DNA from: Ascarosepion bandense
Lineage: Eukaryota; Mollusca; Cephalopoda; Sepiida; Sepiidae
Assembly (NCBI GenBank): GCA_037127315.1
Contig: JBBBDQ010000750.1
Coordinates: 4,251,501 to 4,315,500 of the forward strand
Direction: 5' to 3'
DNA length: 64,000 bases
Positions 1 through 11,039 of this stretch are shown in pieces. Position numbers and translations under genes: made by a program. The notes under the pieces were generated by a model, which worked only from the letters and a program-made list of their open reading frames with translations, was not told where the DNA came from and did not search any database. Every line of letters begins with the position of its first letter. Position 1 is the first letter of the stretch.

Positions 1-2
1 AC

Positions 3-65
3 AAATAAGTTTAGGAATTTGAGGCCGTAAAATTATTTTACGACCTCAAATTCCTAAACTTATTT
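3..65. repeat. 63-bp near-perfect palindrome
   Basis: The sequence is its own reverse complement around position 34. Left arm 3-33 pairs with right arm 35-65. The only mismatch is c25 opposite a43. It would fold as a hairpin with essentially no loop. It overlaps by four bases with a second palindrome at 62-120. Function is unknown. It may be a small foldback element or an assembly or template-switch artefact. Confidence 0.9.
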
Positions 66-120
66 CTCATTTACTTTGTAATCTATTTTACTAAAATAGA
101 TTACAAAGTAAATGAGAAAT
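62..120. repeat. 59-bp perfect palindrome
   Basis: The sequence is perfectly self-complementary around position 91, with arms 62-90 and 92-120. It directly abuts the palindrome at 3-65, so two different hairpins sit side by side. No coding potential and no similarity to other repeats in the window was seen. Confidence 0.9.
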
Positions 121-3100
121 TTCAGTTAATTGCTATTAATTTTAAATTAAATCTTCGAATTTGTACCCCCGAAGTAAATGCAAACCTTCGCAATAGGCCA
201 TAGTTAGTCAACTTTAAAAAGAAATACTCGCTAGATTACACAAATCTTCTCCAACAAACTCCCATTAGAAATGAAACAGCTAAAAAAAACAAAACAAAAC
301 GATGATAAAATGAAATAAATTATAAATATGTCCTCTTCTCCCGAACTTTATTTTTTGTACTTTTTTCTCCTGTAAATTAGTGAATAATGACATTTATTTT
401 GAACATTCTCTGTAACAGACATATCCATTTCTTATGAACATTTCAAATAAGACTGTTTTTTACATGTTTGAAAAGAAGGGATATCCATAGGAAGTTAGCT
501 TTTAAAGTCTTCTTACAGTGTGACACCTAAAACTACCGTCACCACAAAAAACTTTGTTGTAAAAAAAAAAAAAAAAATGTAAATAAACTGCAGTTTTAAA
601 TAAATTTGATCACAATTCAATTCAATTATTTGAAGTTTTATTTACTTTTTTTTTTTTTTTACTTTAAACACTAAAATACTTAACACTGCGAAGAAAGTTA
701 TACGCGATTGAGTTTGGATAAAAAAAAAGTAGTAAGAAGTAAATTAAATAATATGCAAATAAAGTTTGTTTCATGTGTTTTAGTTCGTTTTGTTTATGCG
801 CAGTTAGTTAAAGAAGTTCTTGTCTAGTATACTACTGTAAAATAATTTTCTATGCTTTTTTGTTTATCGAACTGATTAAATGTTTTTGTTGTAAAAAATA
901 TCCTTTTAAAAATACTAACAATCGTAACATTCACAATAACATCTCAGTTGTCTTTTCGAAATGTACTCATTTTCATGTCTGTTATTATTATTATTATCAT
1001 AATCATTGTTATTGTTGATTATTGATGGTTGGCACACTTGATTGCCTTTGTACTGAAAATTAGCATGTTCTTTTTTTTTTCTCTTAAATTATTTTATTTT
1101 ATTTTATTGAAGTTAATGTTATTGTTGTCTGTGTTTCTATCGACCCAGAAAAAAGATGGGGTATTTAGAAAAAGATGAATTTGAAATAAGAAGCATTTTT
1201 ACCTACAATTAGGTTACCTGTTCATTTTCCAGTCTGAATGAAAGAAGAAATAGTTGTTCGGGATTAATCAGGAATCTTAGAAAGTGGAGGATGAATTTTT
1301 CGACCCCCTCCACCTATCCCTTGCTGAATAAGCAAAGGCTTAAATTCATTAAAATTTTAGCATTTAATTACAATATTCTTTTAAATCCATTCTGTGTCAT
1401 CAAAAAGAAAACTAAAGTTTTTAATTCGCAATATAAAACAAAAAACAAAGGTTTACGGTTTCAGTGTTGATTGGATCTTATCGTTAGAGATTGTAAACAA
1501 CTCCATTTTGTTTTTTTTAGTACTAAATCAAGTTAGTTAATAATAGATCGCGAATAGTCATAATCCTGGTCTCTATTACAGTTTAAACTACGTAATTTAA
1601 TAAAAAAAAACAAACAAACAAACTAAAGACAAACGTTAACAATTAGTTTTTTTCTCTTAGAAATCAACCATTGGAGACTCTGCATAATGAAATCCTATTA
1701 TTATCCCGTTGTACTTTTTTTAAGTAACCGATTTAGACAAAAACAAAGCAGTTTTCAATTCGAAAGTTATTCAATTTAAATTCTTTTTTTAAGAATATTT
1801 TAGAAATTCCTCTTAAAATGATAGAATCATCAATTATCATTTAAATGAAGATCTAAAAATGTATTAATTCCTATCCTTCTCCTTCCGTTTTTACTGCTTA
1901 CTTGTGATGCTACTGTCTGTACTGACATTGCCTACAACAGGTGAATATCTATACTCGTAGCCTTCCACACACAGGACTGTGAATGTATGTGAGAAAATCC
2001 CACCCACGTGCTCATATATCACTTTTAGTGTTGTCCATTTAACCTGTGTGAGGAGGACTGAAGCGTTTATCCTTGCACAGTCTACCTTCTAATTATTTTT
2101 TTGTCCATTCTTTTAACCGATTGAATCCAACCTGTCAACACCATATTCTTAAAAAAAAACAAAAAGAAAAAAACACGAAAAAAAAACAAAAAAGAAAACG
2201 GTTAATTATAGAACTGTAAGAAGAGTAAACAACGAACGTACAGTTTGGCCTTGGATTAATATTTTTATGGTAGAACAAAAAAGCTTCAAGTTTCTCTGTA
2301 GTATAGTCAGTTACAATTGAGAATTTATTATAAATTTTGATTCTCATGTCGAAGTAACTTTTGTCCTGTAGCCTTGTTTCAAAATATTAAAAAAAAAATC
2401 GTATAGAGATTCTTTATTTGTGTCGAGATCTCAATTTCCCTTCAAATATGTTTAGGCATCTTGCAATGTTAGGCCACTTCTGTTCCATCCAGCCATTCAT
2501 TTAAGAACTTTATGAATGTTCAAAAAGCAACAAAAATGCTGTTATTTGATTTTTTAAAACGTATACAAATTTTTATTTACTTTGAAGAAATACAATGGAC
2601 ACATCTAAAAATTCTATTTTTTTTTTCAAAAAGTCTAGTTTAGATTTTCTTGTTATTAAAATCTGACAATTAAAGAGACTCAAAATTTCATTGACCTAAT
2701 TTATAAGTTTCACATTTGTAGCAGACCATTTTTTTTTTTTTCAGTTTCTGTGTTTTCAAATAAACTGACAATGCATTTAAACAGTTTTAGTTAGAATCAG
2801 AGATTCTTTCTTTTTGATCTTTTTTTTTTTTTTTTTTTGTAAAATATGTCCATTCACAAAAATTGTAAACTCATTTCCTTAAAGATAATAAATATCCCCT
2901 TGATTGTATTTTCCTGAATATAAATAATATATTTGAAATAATGTTTATAATTTCATAAGACATTCTCACAGTTTCCAGCTGAATATCCTTCTTGGTGCAA
3001 ACCTAAAGTCATTTCCATTTGTTATATCAATCTGTAGTTGATTTCTTTGAGATGACCTTGTTAAAATCTATTTTGGTAGTTACAGAACTTATCTATTTAG

Positions 3101-4540
3101 CATTACACTTTTTTAAATGAATATTACATTCTTCATTATAGTTCTTTAGTGTGTGTACACTCTAAAGAATTATGAATGTGTGTGTGTATATCTATATGTA
3201 TATATGTGTAGGCATATGCACTCACTTAAAAATAGGTACCTTCATCCATTTTCAATACCTAAATTTTAAACTGAATTTTTAAAAATAAAAAAAAAGTTTC
3301 TTGAAGCTTTAATTGATATACTCAGGTGTATTTCAAATAGAAATTATATTGACTGGAATCTCAACTTTTTTTTTATTCATTATTTTTTGTCCATTTTTGA
3401 CAGCTTGACAAGTTTGTAAACAAAAGTTAATTGGTTTTAAAAATTTTGTAAAAATAAAATTGACATCTGTGACACAATTTTTAGAAAATTAGTAAATTAA
3501 TTTGATTGACAGAAATATTACTTGTTTTTAGAATAAAAGTATTCCTTAATCATGGAGGTGATAGCTTTCTAATCTGTGTTAAGGGATTGATGACAAGTCA
3601 GATGTGCTGATAAGCTAAGTATGGTTGACCAGAAACAACATAATTGTCCAAATTTTCTTCGTGTAAGGGGAAGAAACTTTGAGACATGTGACCATTTTAA
3701 TGTAACAAAAAGAAATGTAACATACAAAATATCATACTAAAAAAAATATTTCTATACACAAATTAAAAAAATATTTTAAAAATCTTTCAGCTTGAAGATT
3801 TTTAGTTAGTAAATGTAGCTAGTTTTCACTTAATAACCTAATTGCAATAAGGCTTGGAAAAATTTTAAAGATATTTTTGAAACTTGAGAAATTATTATAA
3901 TTAAAAAACAAAAAAAAAAGGAAAACAGTTCTTGTAAAAATTCATTATTCATTGAAAAAATATTTTTTCTTTGTACTATAATGTCCTTAATATAAAATAT
4001 ATATTTTAAAAGCTTATTTAATTATTTGGAGCAGATTTTTGGTAAAACAGTCTTGTTTGAAGAAAAAAGTAGATGATTTACATTCCCCAAGGGATTCTGC
4101 GTTTTAACTAATGAAACACATTTTTGATACAAAATTTAATTTCTAGAAATTTCATGAAATTACATTGAGTGGGGGTAACAGATATAAAAAAAATATTTTA
4201 ACAATTTTTAAAAAATAATTATTTAAAAAAACAATTTCATTCATTTGATATAAGTCCTGAAAGTTTTATTAAAATCTGACAATTATTTGATTTTTGCAAG
4301 AATTTCCAAATTGATGGAAAAAAAATCTGAGCTATGAATCTGGCTGGGAGTATTTGTATAAAACATACAAATCTTTGTTTTTTCTCTTCTCTCTCTACTT
4401 CTTTCTCTCTCCCCTTTACTAACATAATTATGTATAGTGTCTTGTTGGGATGGAACACTTGTTTTACTATCTGTTGATGCTTGATAGGTAGAAACGATGA
4501 TAGCGGAAAGTTGATGTTTCAAGATTAATTTAATTTGCAT
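121..4540. other. non-coding stretch, no gene recognised
   Basis: This is AT-rich sequence with several A or T runs (for example 559-577, 646-660 and 2819-2838) and short GT/AT microsatellite traces near 3175-3215. Reading frames longer than about 60 codons here are low-complexity and show no family features. I searched it by eye for an acidic/basic RTF1 first exon (Ser-Asp repeats followed by a GT donor) and found none. It is probably intronic or upstream sequence of RTF1. Confidence 0.6.
4225..4310. repeat. interspersed repeat, copy 1
   Basis: About 80 bp here resemble 18010-18090 on the same strand. Both contain a core reading 'aattatttgatttttg' followed by 'aagaatttc.aaatt', preceded by a similar 'ataagt.c.gaaagttt' block. 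Family unknown. The similarity was found only by comparing the two places in this window. Confidence 0.6.
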
Positions 4541-5720
4541 TGTGACACAGAATTTTCTATGTTTTAAGATTTTACCTTGTCCTCAGGCAATGTTGACTTA
4601 TTGTTGTAAAAATGATTTACAAAATGGCCTTATGGTAGTGAGGAATTCCACAGATTTTAAAATAGATATGATTAGAAAATTAATATATAGAGAATTTAAA
4701 AACCTTAATTTAAAAACGACTATTAATACAAATATAAAAAAATGTAGGTTTCCTTGATGTGACTTTAGGTTTAGAAAATAATATATACCAACCATATAAA
4801 AAATCAAATACAAATCCTTTATATATCCATCCAAAATCTAACCCTCATCCGTCCGTTATTAAGTATGTACCCTCATGCATAGAATATAGAATTAGTAGAA
4901 ATTCCACAAATGAAGAAATGTTTAATAAGCACAGCAATTTTTATAATACTGCTTAAAAAAATAGTAAATATAAAAGCCCAAATATGAAATGTGCAAAAAG
5001 AGAAAATCTACCCTTGAAGAAGAAATAGAAAGATTATTTAGTATACACCCCCTTTCAATCAAATGGTTAGCAGTAAATTGGACAAATAATTCTTTGCTTT
5101 GATTAAGAAACATTTCCCGAATAATAATCTATTAAGGAAGATTTTCAATGAAAATACTCTAAAATTGAGTTATAGTTGTATGTATGATCTAGAAAAAAAT
5201 GATGAAAATAATATTTTAAATAAAAATCTAAATCTAATTGAAAATAAAAATCATCCCAAAACTGAAATCAATAATTTAGACATTAATAAATGTAATTGTA
5301 GAAACCCTATAGTGTCCTTTGAAAAGCAGGGGCTTTACAGAATCAATAGTTTATCAATGTACTATTTCTTCTACAGAAAACCCTAGTAATATAAAGATTT
5401 ATGTTGGTAGTACTAAGAATTCGCAGGAAAAAAGATTTTATCAACACGCTTCTTCATTCAATAATAATAAGTACAGAAATAGAACATGCCTATTGAAATA
5501 TTTTTGGTATCTAAAAGAAAAAAATAAAACTCCTACAGTAAAATGAAAAATTAAAAAAAAAAGCTAGAATATATATCTTTAAATAACCCATGCCCTCTGT
5601 ATCTATATGAAAGACTTTATATTATTAAATTCCTTAAGAATAAAAATCTATTAAATAAACATAATGAAATGAATGTCATATATAAACATTGTAAAATGTT
5701 CACCTTAGAATATGATTAAA
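4541..5720 (+). mobile_element. Penelope-like retroelement fragment (RT C-terminus plus GIY-YIG)
   Basis: Consecutive + frames give the C-terminal part of a Penelope-like reverse transcriptase. One segment has the block 'VTLGLENNIYQPYKK', followed by 'PLYIHPKSN' and 'SVIKYVPSCIEYRIS'. After a frameshift near 5320 comes a GIY-YIG-type nuclease segment with 'YVGSTKNSQEKRFYQHASSF' and 'LLKYFWYLKE'. A further short block (LYLYERLYIIKFLKNKN) continues to about 5720. The order RT end, cysteine-containing linker (CNCRNP), then GIY-YIG is that of Penelope-like elements. Stops and frame changes show it is dead. The 5' part, with the RT catalytic core, is missing. Family-level call is confident; the exact clade is not. 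Confidence 0.75.
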
Positions 5721-6329
5721 AAATTCTTCATAAAAGAATATTCATTAACTTGCATATATCTGATAATTTTTGTATTATAATATATTAATTAGATATTAAG
5801 AGTTTATGAAAAAAAAATGTACTCTGAACCGAACTAAAAATAGTATAATCATGCTCAAAATTCCTTTTAAGTCAGATCAAAAATATAAAATGTTTTTTTT
5901 TTCTTTTCATTTTTAAAAAATGCTGGGATATAGAGAAAGCTAAGACAAAATCTTGTAATAAAAATGGATAATCACACCAGAAGAGATCAGTTTAGACAAT
6001 ATCTCAATCGACTGGCACTTTCCCATAAAATTTGAAAGAAGAGATCCTGTATTCTCTAAACATATAACCTATATTTTTAATAGTTGAATTGTATTCTGAT
6101 TAATTAAATTAAACATACACATAAATTTTTCTATTTTCTCCCATCCATATAAACTTTTTAAATAACTGATGTATTGTTTGTTCCATTCAAATGTAAATCA
6201 TTTTCATAACAATAAGTCAACATTACCTCATGATGAGGTAAAATCTCTAAACATAGAAATCTCCATGTTGCAATGTAAATTAAATTAATTTTAAATAAAC
6301 AAATTTAATTGTGTGTGTATGTATGTATG

Positions 6330-6379
<50 letters not shown>

Positions 6380-6863
6380 TGAAAATAAAATTCTTTTAGC
6401 TGGTTGATGTTACTGTCAGTATCTCAACTCCAGGGTTTTGTAGGCAGACTTTTCCAGAGTTATCAGCAATTTCACTGATTTTTTTTCTTTTAGTTGCATT
6501 GATTGTTGGTGTAAGGTTTTTTGTATTGCTTGTGTACATGTGTCATCATGTGCTTATCTGTGCAGATGTATGTTTGCATACATGATTCTGTCTGATGTGC
6601 GTACATGTAGGGTGTTATCATTTTTTTTTTTTTTTTTTTTTTTACCTGTTCTTTCGATTGTTACCATCCTTTTTTAATTTTTGACCATTTCAGTTTTTTT
6701 TTTTTGGTTAGGCAAGTTGTATTTTAATTTTTTCTTTTTACATAAAATAATTGATATTAATGTTTAAATGATAAATATTTTCAATATATTTGATAGTCAT
6801 GATAAATACTATATACACACACACACGCTCATACATACACATATATGTAAAATAGTGTATATG

Positions 6864-6900
<37 letters not shown>

Positions 6901-6989
6901 TATCTAATGTTCAATTTTTTTTTTAATGGTTAGTAGCTTTTTGGTTTTACATTAGTGTTATATATTGGTTTTAATTATAGGGGTTAGAT
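5721..6989. other. non-coding stretch with AT microsatellites
   Basis: No gene seen. It holds a (GTAT)n/(AT)n tract at about 6312-6377 and a second AT tract at about 6835-6895, plus a T run at 6620-6643. The T run may be a degenerate retroelement tail. The 6380-6540 block resembles no other copy clearly enough to name. Confidence 0.6.
6309..6377. repeat. (GTAT)n-(AT)n microsatellite
   Basis: The tract reads 'gtatgtatgtatgtatatat' and continues as uninterrupted AT dinucleotides to about 6377. Confidence 0.95.
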
Positions 6990-7265
6990 GTGTTCATTTA
7001 TAGGGGTTTTTGTGTGTGTACACATTTATGCACATGTATGTATTTATATGCCTACATTTACCCTTATTTTGGTTTTTAAAACTAATTATTACTAGTTTTT
7101 CCTCTAAGCATAATTTACAGTTTTTACTGTTAATATAGTATGGGGCTGCTCTTTTTACATTTGATTTTGGTGGGGATATTCTTTTTGGTTCCATATGTAT
7201 TTTGATAGGGTTGTTTTGTTTGTTTGTTTATTTTTTCCTTTCAAATGACATTTTGTAGCTATAAT
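6990..7265 (-). mobile_element. Penelope-like element, C-terminal fragment
   Basis: The minus strand encodes, across two frames, 'TTLSKYIW' and then 'NSKNCKLCLEEKLVIISFKN' followed by 'KGKCRHIN'. The spacing TLSKYIW ... C.LCL.EK ... CRH is that of the tail of the GIY-YIG domain in Penelope-like elements. Compare the related but different block at 5460-5700. Only this tail survives, with stops. It is in the opposite orientation to the 4541-5720 copy. Confidence 0.55.
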
Positions 7266-7749
7266 ATCAAGTTTTTTCTGTGGTCCCTATGTAAAATTTT
7301 TTATTTGTGTTAATGTTATTTGTTACAGTAGTTTTGTATATTATATTATTAGCTAAACATTTATTAAGTGGGCAATTTTTCTTGTTTCAGCAGTTACATT
7401 TAATAATGTTATTTGCTGAATTTTATTGTTATTGATTTTGTTCAGTATTTTTTTTATTGTACTTAGTTATTAGTTTGATTATTTATATGCCGATGAGTTC
7501 ACATACTTCTGCATCATCATAGCTACCCATTGTTCAAATGTAATTTTTAGTGGATACACATATCTAAATAGATGGTCTGTTTATTTATCAACATCTACTA
7601 GTCTAAATATACATGCAAGAAATTTTATATCTTTAATAATTGAAAAATCCATTCCTAAAAATTTCTTTATGTATGTTAGGATATGAAATTGAACAGCGAA
7701 TTGCAAAAAATCTGTGTCTAAAAAAAGCACTATTTAGGCTTTGTTTAGC

Positions 7750-7842
7750 CATCAGGTTCTCTGTAGCCAAGAGGTCAAAGCATGTCGGATCTAATGATGG
7801 TTTCTCCTAAAGGAATGCAGGTTTGGATCCTGCTGGTGAATG
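7750..7842 (+). repeat. tRNA-like (class II-like) sequence, probably a SINE head
   Basis: 'gtagccaagaggtcaaagca' resembles a pol III A box (type II, as in Ser or Leu tRNA). 'gcaggtttggatcctgc' about 50 bp further resembles a B box with its T-stem pairing (gcagg/cctgc). The acceptor stem does not pair convincingly, so this is a tRNA-derived remnant rather than a working tRNA gene. No anticodon is assigned. Confidence 0.4.
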
Positions 7843-8297
7843 CATATTTTTCTAATAAGATTTCTCTTAATATTCAGACTGGTAGATGTTAATAATAAAT
7901 TACTTTTCAATAAATAAACAGAGCATTTACTCAAATATAGGTACCCATTAAAAATAATGTTTAAATAACAATGCATATATTCTTTTATTGTATGAGATTT
8001 TATTCTTTCATCCATTCTATAAAAGATTGTTCTTTTCTAACAACCTTGCCTCCAAAAACTTTATAATTTTAGGCATTTTCCTTTTGATTTCTATTAACAT
8101 TTCAATAACTCCTGTTTGATTTCTGATCACATACTTTCTTGAGTATAGATTCCCTTTTTAAATGAGGAGGATGTAAAAGATCTACAATTGTTACTACCAT
8201 TTGCTACTAATTCGAAAATGTCAAATTCCATTAGTAAAGCACAGTTTAGCAATAATGCAATCTGTTCTTGCTTCACATGTTTTGTTTTGTTGAAATG
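7843..8297. other. no gene recognised
   Basis: This is AT-rich sequence between the tRNA-like remnant and a GT/AT microsatellite. No frame with family features was seen. Confidence 0.5.
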
Positions 8298-8301
8298 TGT
8301 A

Positions 8302-8337
<36 letters not shown>
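8298..8337. repeat. (GT)n-(AT)n microsatellite
   Basis: This is a run of GT dinucleotides passing into AT dinucleotides. It produces spurious low-complexity frames on both strands. Confidence 0.95.
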
Positions 8338-8339
8338 CA

Positions 8340-8640
8340 TATACAGGGTTCGTCCCTCGCAAGTGAGGAAGACCATGACTTCTTGTCTGTAAGGGTTTTT
8401 TAGGTGAGTGCAGAGGTGGCTGATAAGGTCACTCTTTGCACGGAAGAGCCTGTTGCAGCAGAGTTGTGGCTGTAGCCACACCATGTCGCTTTGCTACTTG
8501 TCCATGCTGCAGGGCTTTGAAGTGATGGTAGAAGTCATGACTTGCCCTTTAATTGGATTTAAGTGAGGGAGTGTTGTGCATGGTCGTCAGCCTCACTCTC
8601 TTCCCATTCCATCTGGGTCTGTTGCCACGACATAGGTGAG
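8340..8640 (-). mobile_element. probable LINE ORF2 C-terminal zinc-finger fragment
   Basis: The minus strand reads 'QLCCNRLFRAKSDLISHLCT' followed by 'HLKN'. This is a C2H2-like pattern (C..C-like start, FRAKSDLISHL, H...H) commonly found at the C-terminal end of LINE reverse-transcriptase polyproteins. Sequence further right on the minus strand (8480-8640) is compatible with the preceding linker but has no diagnostic motif. There is no RT core here. Alternatives are a chance match or an eroded zinc-finger pseudogene. Confidence 0.35.
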
Positions 8641-8742
8641 ACTTGCTGGGGACAGTCAGGGATGCAGTGGATGGCCAACAGTGATATTATTGTTTTCACT
8701 GTGCTCTTAATGTGCTACACAGTGCTTTGGTAGACATTTTTT

Positions 8743-8934
8743 AATTATCCCATAACAAGTTGCCACTGCCTGCTTTGGTAGACTGGTTGCCAGCCAAGGC
8801 TGTAGAACCCAATCTGTTCTGTTATTTAGCCCATAACTGGAGGAAAGGAACAGATTAATATCTTTCCTGAGGTATTTTGGCTCCCCAATTTCTCATTCTG
8901 AACTGATATCAACTGCACCACAATGCACATCCAT
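8743..8934 (-). mobile_element. tRNA-derived SINE, 3'-truncated
   Basis: This matches, in reverse, the same ~305-bp SINE seen intact at 14369-14675. It contains the blocks 'gtagactggttgccagccaa', 'gaacccaatctgttctg' and 'caccacaatgcacatcc'. The last block is the reverse complement of the SINE head with its A-box-like 'ttgtggtgca'. Its 3' third is missing: the left side stops near 'ttatcccataacaagttgcc'. Its head lies a few bases from the 5S-like sequence at 8940. Confidence 0.85.
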
Positions 8935-8939
8935 CACAT

Positions 8940-9037
8940 GCTTACGGTCATATCGTGTTGAATACACTGCTGGTTCTTCTTTGATCACTGAAGCCAAGCA
9001 GTGTTGAGCCTGGCCCGTACATAGATGAGTGACCGTT
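8940..9037 (+). repeat. 5S rRNA-derived sequence (pseudogene or 5S-type SINE unit)
   Basis: The stretch follows a metazoan 5S rRNA from its 5' end: 'gcttacggtcatatcgtgtt', 'gaatacac', 'tgatcactgaagccaagca', 'gttgagcctgg', 'gatgagtgaccg'. These correspond to the 5' stem, loop B/C region, A box, intermediate element and C box of the internal promoter. It stops in a TA repeat before the 3' end. It is too diverged, and too truncated, to be a working 5S gene. It sits head to head with the SINE at 8743-8934. Confidence 0.75.
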
Positions 9038-9059
9038 TATATATATATATATATTTTTA

Positions 9060-10755
9060 TTTTTTTTATTTTTTACACTGAAGTTCATCCTGTACAAAGC
9101 CCAGGGGACAATTGAGGTAGAGAGTTACAGAGAAAGAGATACAGTTTATTTGGATGGATGTGAAGATAATGGTTAACCTCAGATTTGAACAGGTTAAGGT
9201 TCTAGTGATTGAGGGCAAACATTCTCTTGGAAGTTGGTTCCACAGAGCAGTGCTTTGTGAGATAAAGATGCTCAAGTGGAACGTACTTCTCACTGGGGGA
9301 ATGTATGTGTTTTTGCTACAATGTGAATAGCATGGTGGGTCCTATCCGTGAGGTTAGAACTGTTGGGACCAAGGAATTCAGTGAGTGGCTTGCCGCATCC
9401 TGTCTGTAAGAGAGGGGTTTCAAAGTGGAAAATAATTTGTCCCTGACAAAGATGCAAAGACACTTTTGGACTTTATTTTGACTTTTAGAAATTGAGGACT
9501 GGGCAGCTCCTACCATAATATGACAGCAGTACATGTTTTAGACCTGATTTGGTTCTTGTAAAGATAAAGGATAGCATGAGTAGTCAGGTACTTACTGGGG
9601 GACCAACCATTTTTTGTGCATTCTTAGTGATCAATTGGATCTACAAATTCCACTTGAGGGCTATGTTGTTTAAGGACCAATTGTTTATCAAGGCATGGGG
9701 CCTCCTTGAAGGGACATCTATTCATCATGACTAGTAGTAATTCAGGGTCTGATTGGTGTAATGGAGTGTAACTAGTTTTATTTTCAAAACAGTCAATGAA
9801 ACCAGCCAGTTTTTTTCCCACACTCAGATGTTAGAGCTAGGGTGGACGAAACATCAGTTTCCAGTCTCTGGTCATCACAAGTTTTGGGAATGCAACTATA
9901 TATCGTATCATTGGCATAGATCTTTACAAATGATCTGAGTATACTCTCAGGTAGATCATTTATTTAAATTAAAAAGAGGGTTGGTCTAGGAAGTGATCCC
10001 TCAGAGATGCTTGCATTGATTGCCAGGGCTCTGATGAACTGTCTGTTAACAACTACCTTCAGAGACTTACCTATTTGGAAGAACTTTATTATTGAGATAA
10101 CTATTCCAGTAATTCTATAGCTAGACAGCTTGAACAACAATCCTTTATGCCAAATCTTTTCAAAGGCCTTTGCAATATCTAATGCTATGATCCTTGGGGT
10201 GTATTTGTCGTTTAGTGCCTCACTGATTCTGTGATTAGGATATGAGCAGTAGATTGGGCTGCTCAAAACCTGTACTGTATTGCTTAAGAGGTGGTTGTTC
10301 TTATCTAGATTCTCAAACTTGTTGATTATAGCCTCAAAAAGCTTGCTTAAGATATTAAGAGGACTGAAAGGTATATACTGAGTGAGATGAGTACTTGTCC
10401 ATGTTCTTGAAATCTTGGAGATATGCTTGTCACTTTCTACATGCTTGGGAAGTATTTTTCCTTCAAACAATTGTTAAATAACTTTGCTAGGATCAGGGAT
10501 AGTTCTGGATTTTTAAGTAGAAAATATTGCTGGTATTGTGCTGTGTGAGACTTGGAAGAGGATGGCCTTTGTTACCTATCCTTGAATTTGATGCAAAACA
10601 CTATATTTTTTTCTGTTGAGGAAGATATGATCATGGGGCCATTCATAATAGTGGGCACAGCTATTTTGTGTCTGTTCATTATTTGGTTAGAAATCTTCCA
10701 GAACTCTTGGGATTCAATTTGTTTTCAGGTAGCTCCTCAGATTTGCAATATTTAA
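9060..10755 (-). mobile_element. CR1-like non-LTR retrotransposon (LINE), 5'-truncated
   Basis: Read right to left, the minus strand gives a nuclease-RT linker segment (WKISNQIMNRHKIAVPTIM), then 'LSLILAKLFNNCLKEKYFPS', then 'LNILSKLFEAIIN'. The RT palm block 'IALDIAKAFEKIWHKGLLFK' follows, then a decayed 'INASISEGSLPRPTLFLI' where the family has GVPQGS.LGP. The C-terminal block has 'STALWNQLPRECLPS'. These are CR1/L2-type RT landmarks. Several frameshifts and stops interrupt them, and the YADD box region is degraded. The element ends against a T-rich tract near 9060 and begins beside the left LTR at 10779. Confidence 0.8.
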
Positions 10756-10778
10756 GGTTCAAAATGAATTTTTAAAAG

Positions 10779-11039
10779 TGTTATATCTTGGGTTGTTGAG
10801 ATGAACAAAAATGAATGAAAATAAAAGACAAGTGTATTTTAACACATAATAAAATAACTTTTATTCATTTACTGCCTGAGAACAGCACATATTAGTTTGG
10901 AATTATTGCATGAATTTGATGTATGTATCAGCTTGTCACCCTGTTGAATTCAGAAGTGCCAACTCTGACTAGCAAACAAGGAAAGTAACTCAATTGTGTT
11001 TTGAGTTGTTGTCCTTTATAGTGGGGGAGTAAGTTAGCT
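10779..11039 (-). repeat. 3' LTR of the Gypsy element
   Basis: This is a direct repeat of 15137-15385. Shared blocks include 'cataataaaa', 'aacttttattcatttactgc', 'ctgagaacagca', 'agcttgtcacc' and 'gtcctttatag'. It starts with TG; its right end has lost the expected CA (reads gct). Confidence 0.85.

Noticed and set aside
7750..7842. Functional tRNA gene
   Set aside because: The boxes are present but the acceptor stem does not pair and the anticodon arm is irregular, so a SINE remnant is more likely.
8940..9037. Functional 5S rRNA gene
   Set aside because: Truncated before the 3' stem, with many substitutions and no T-run terminator at the right distance.
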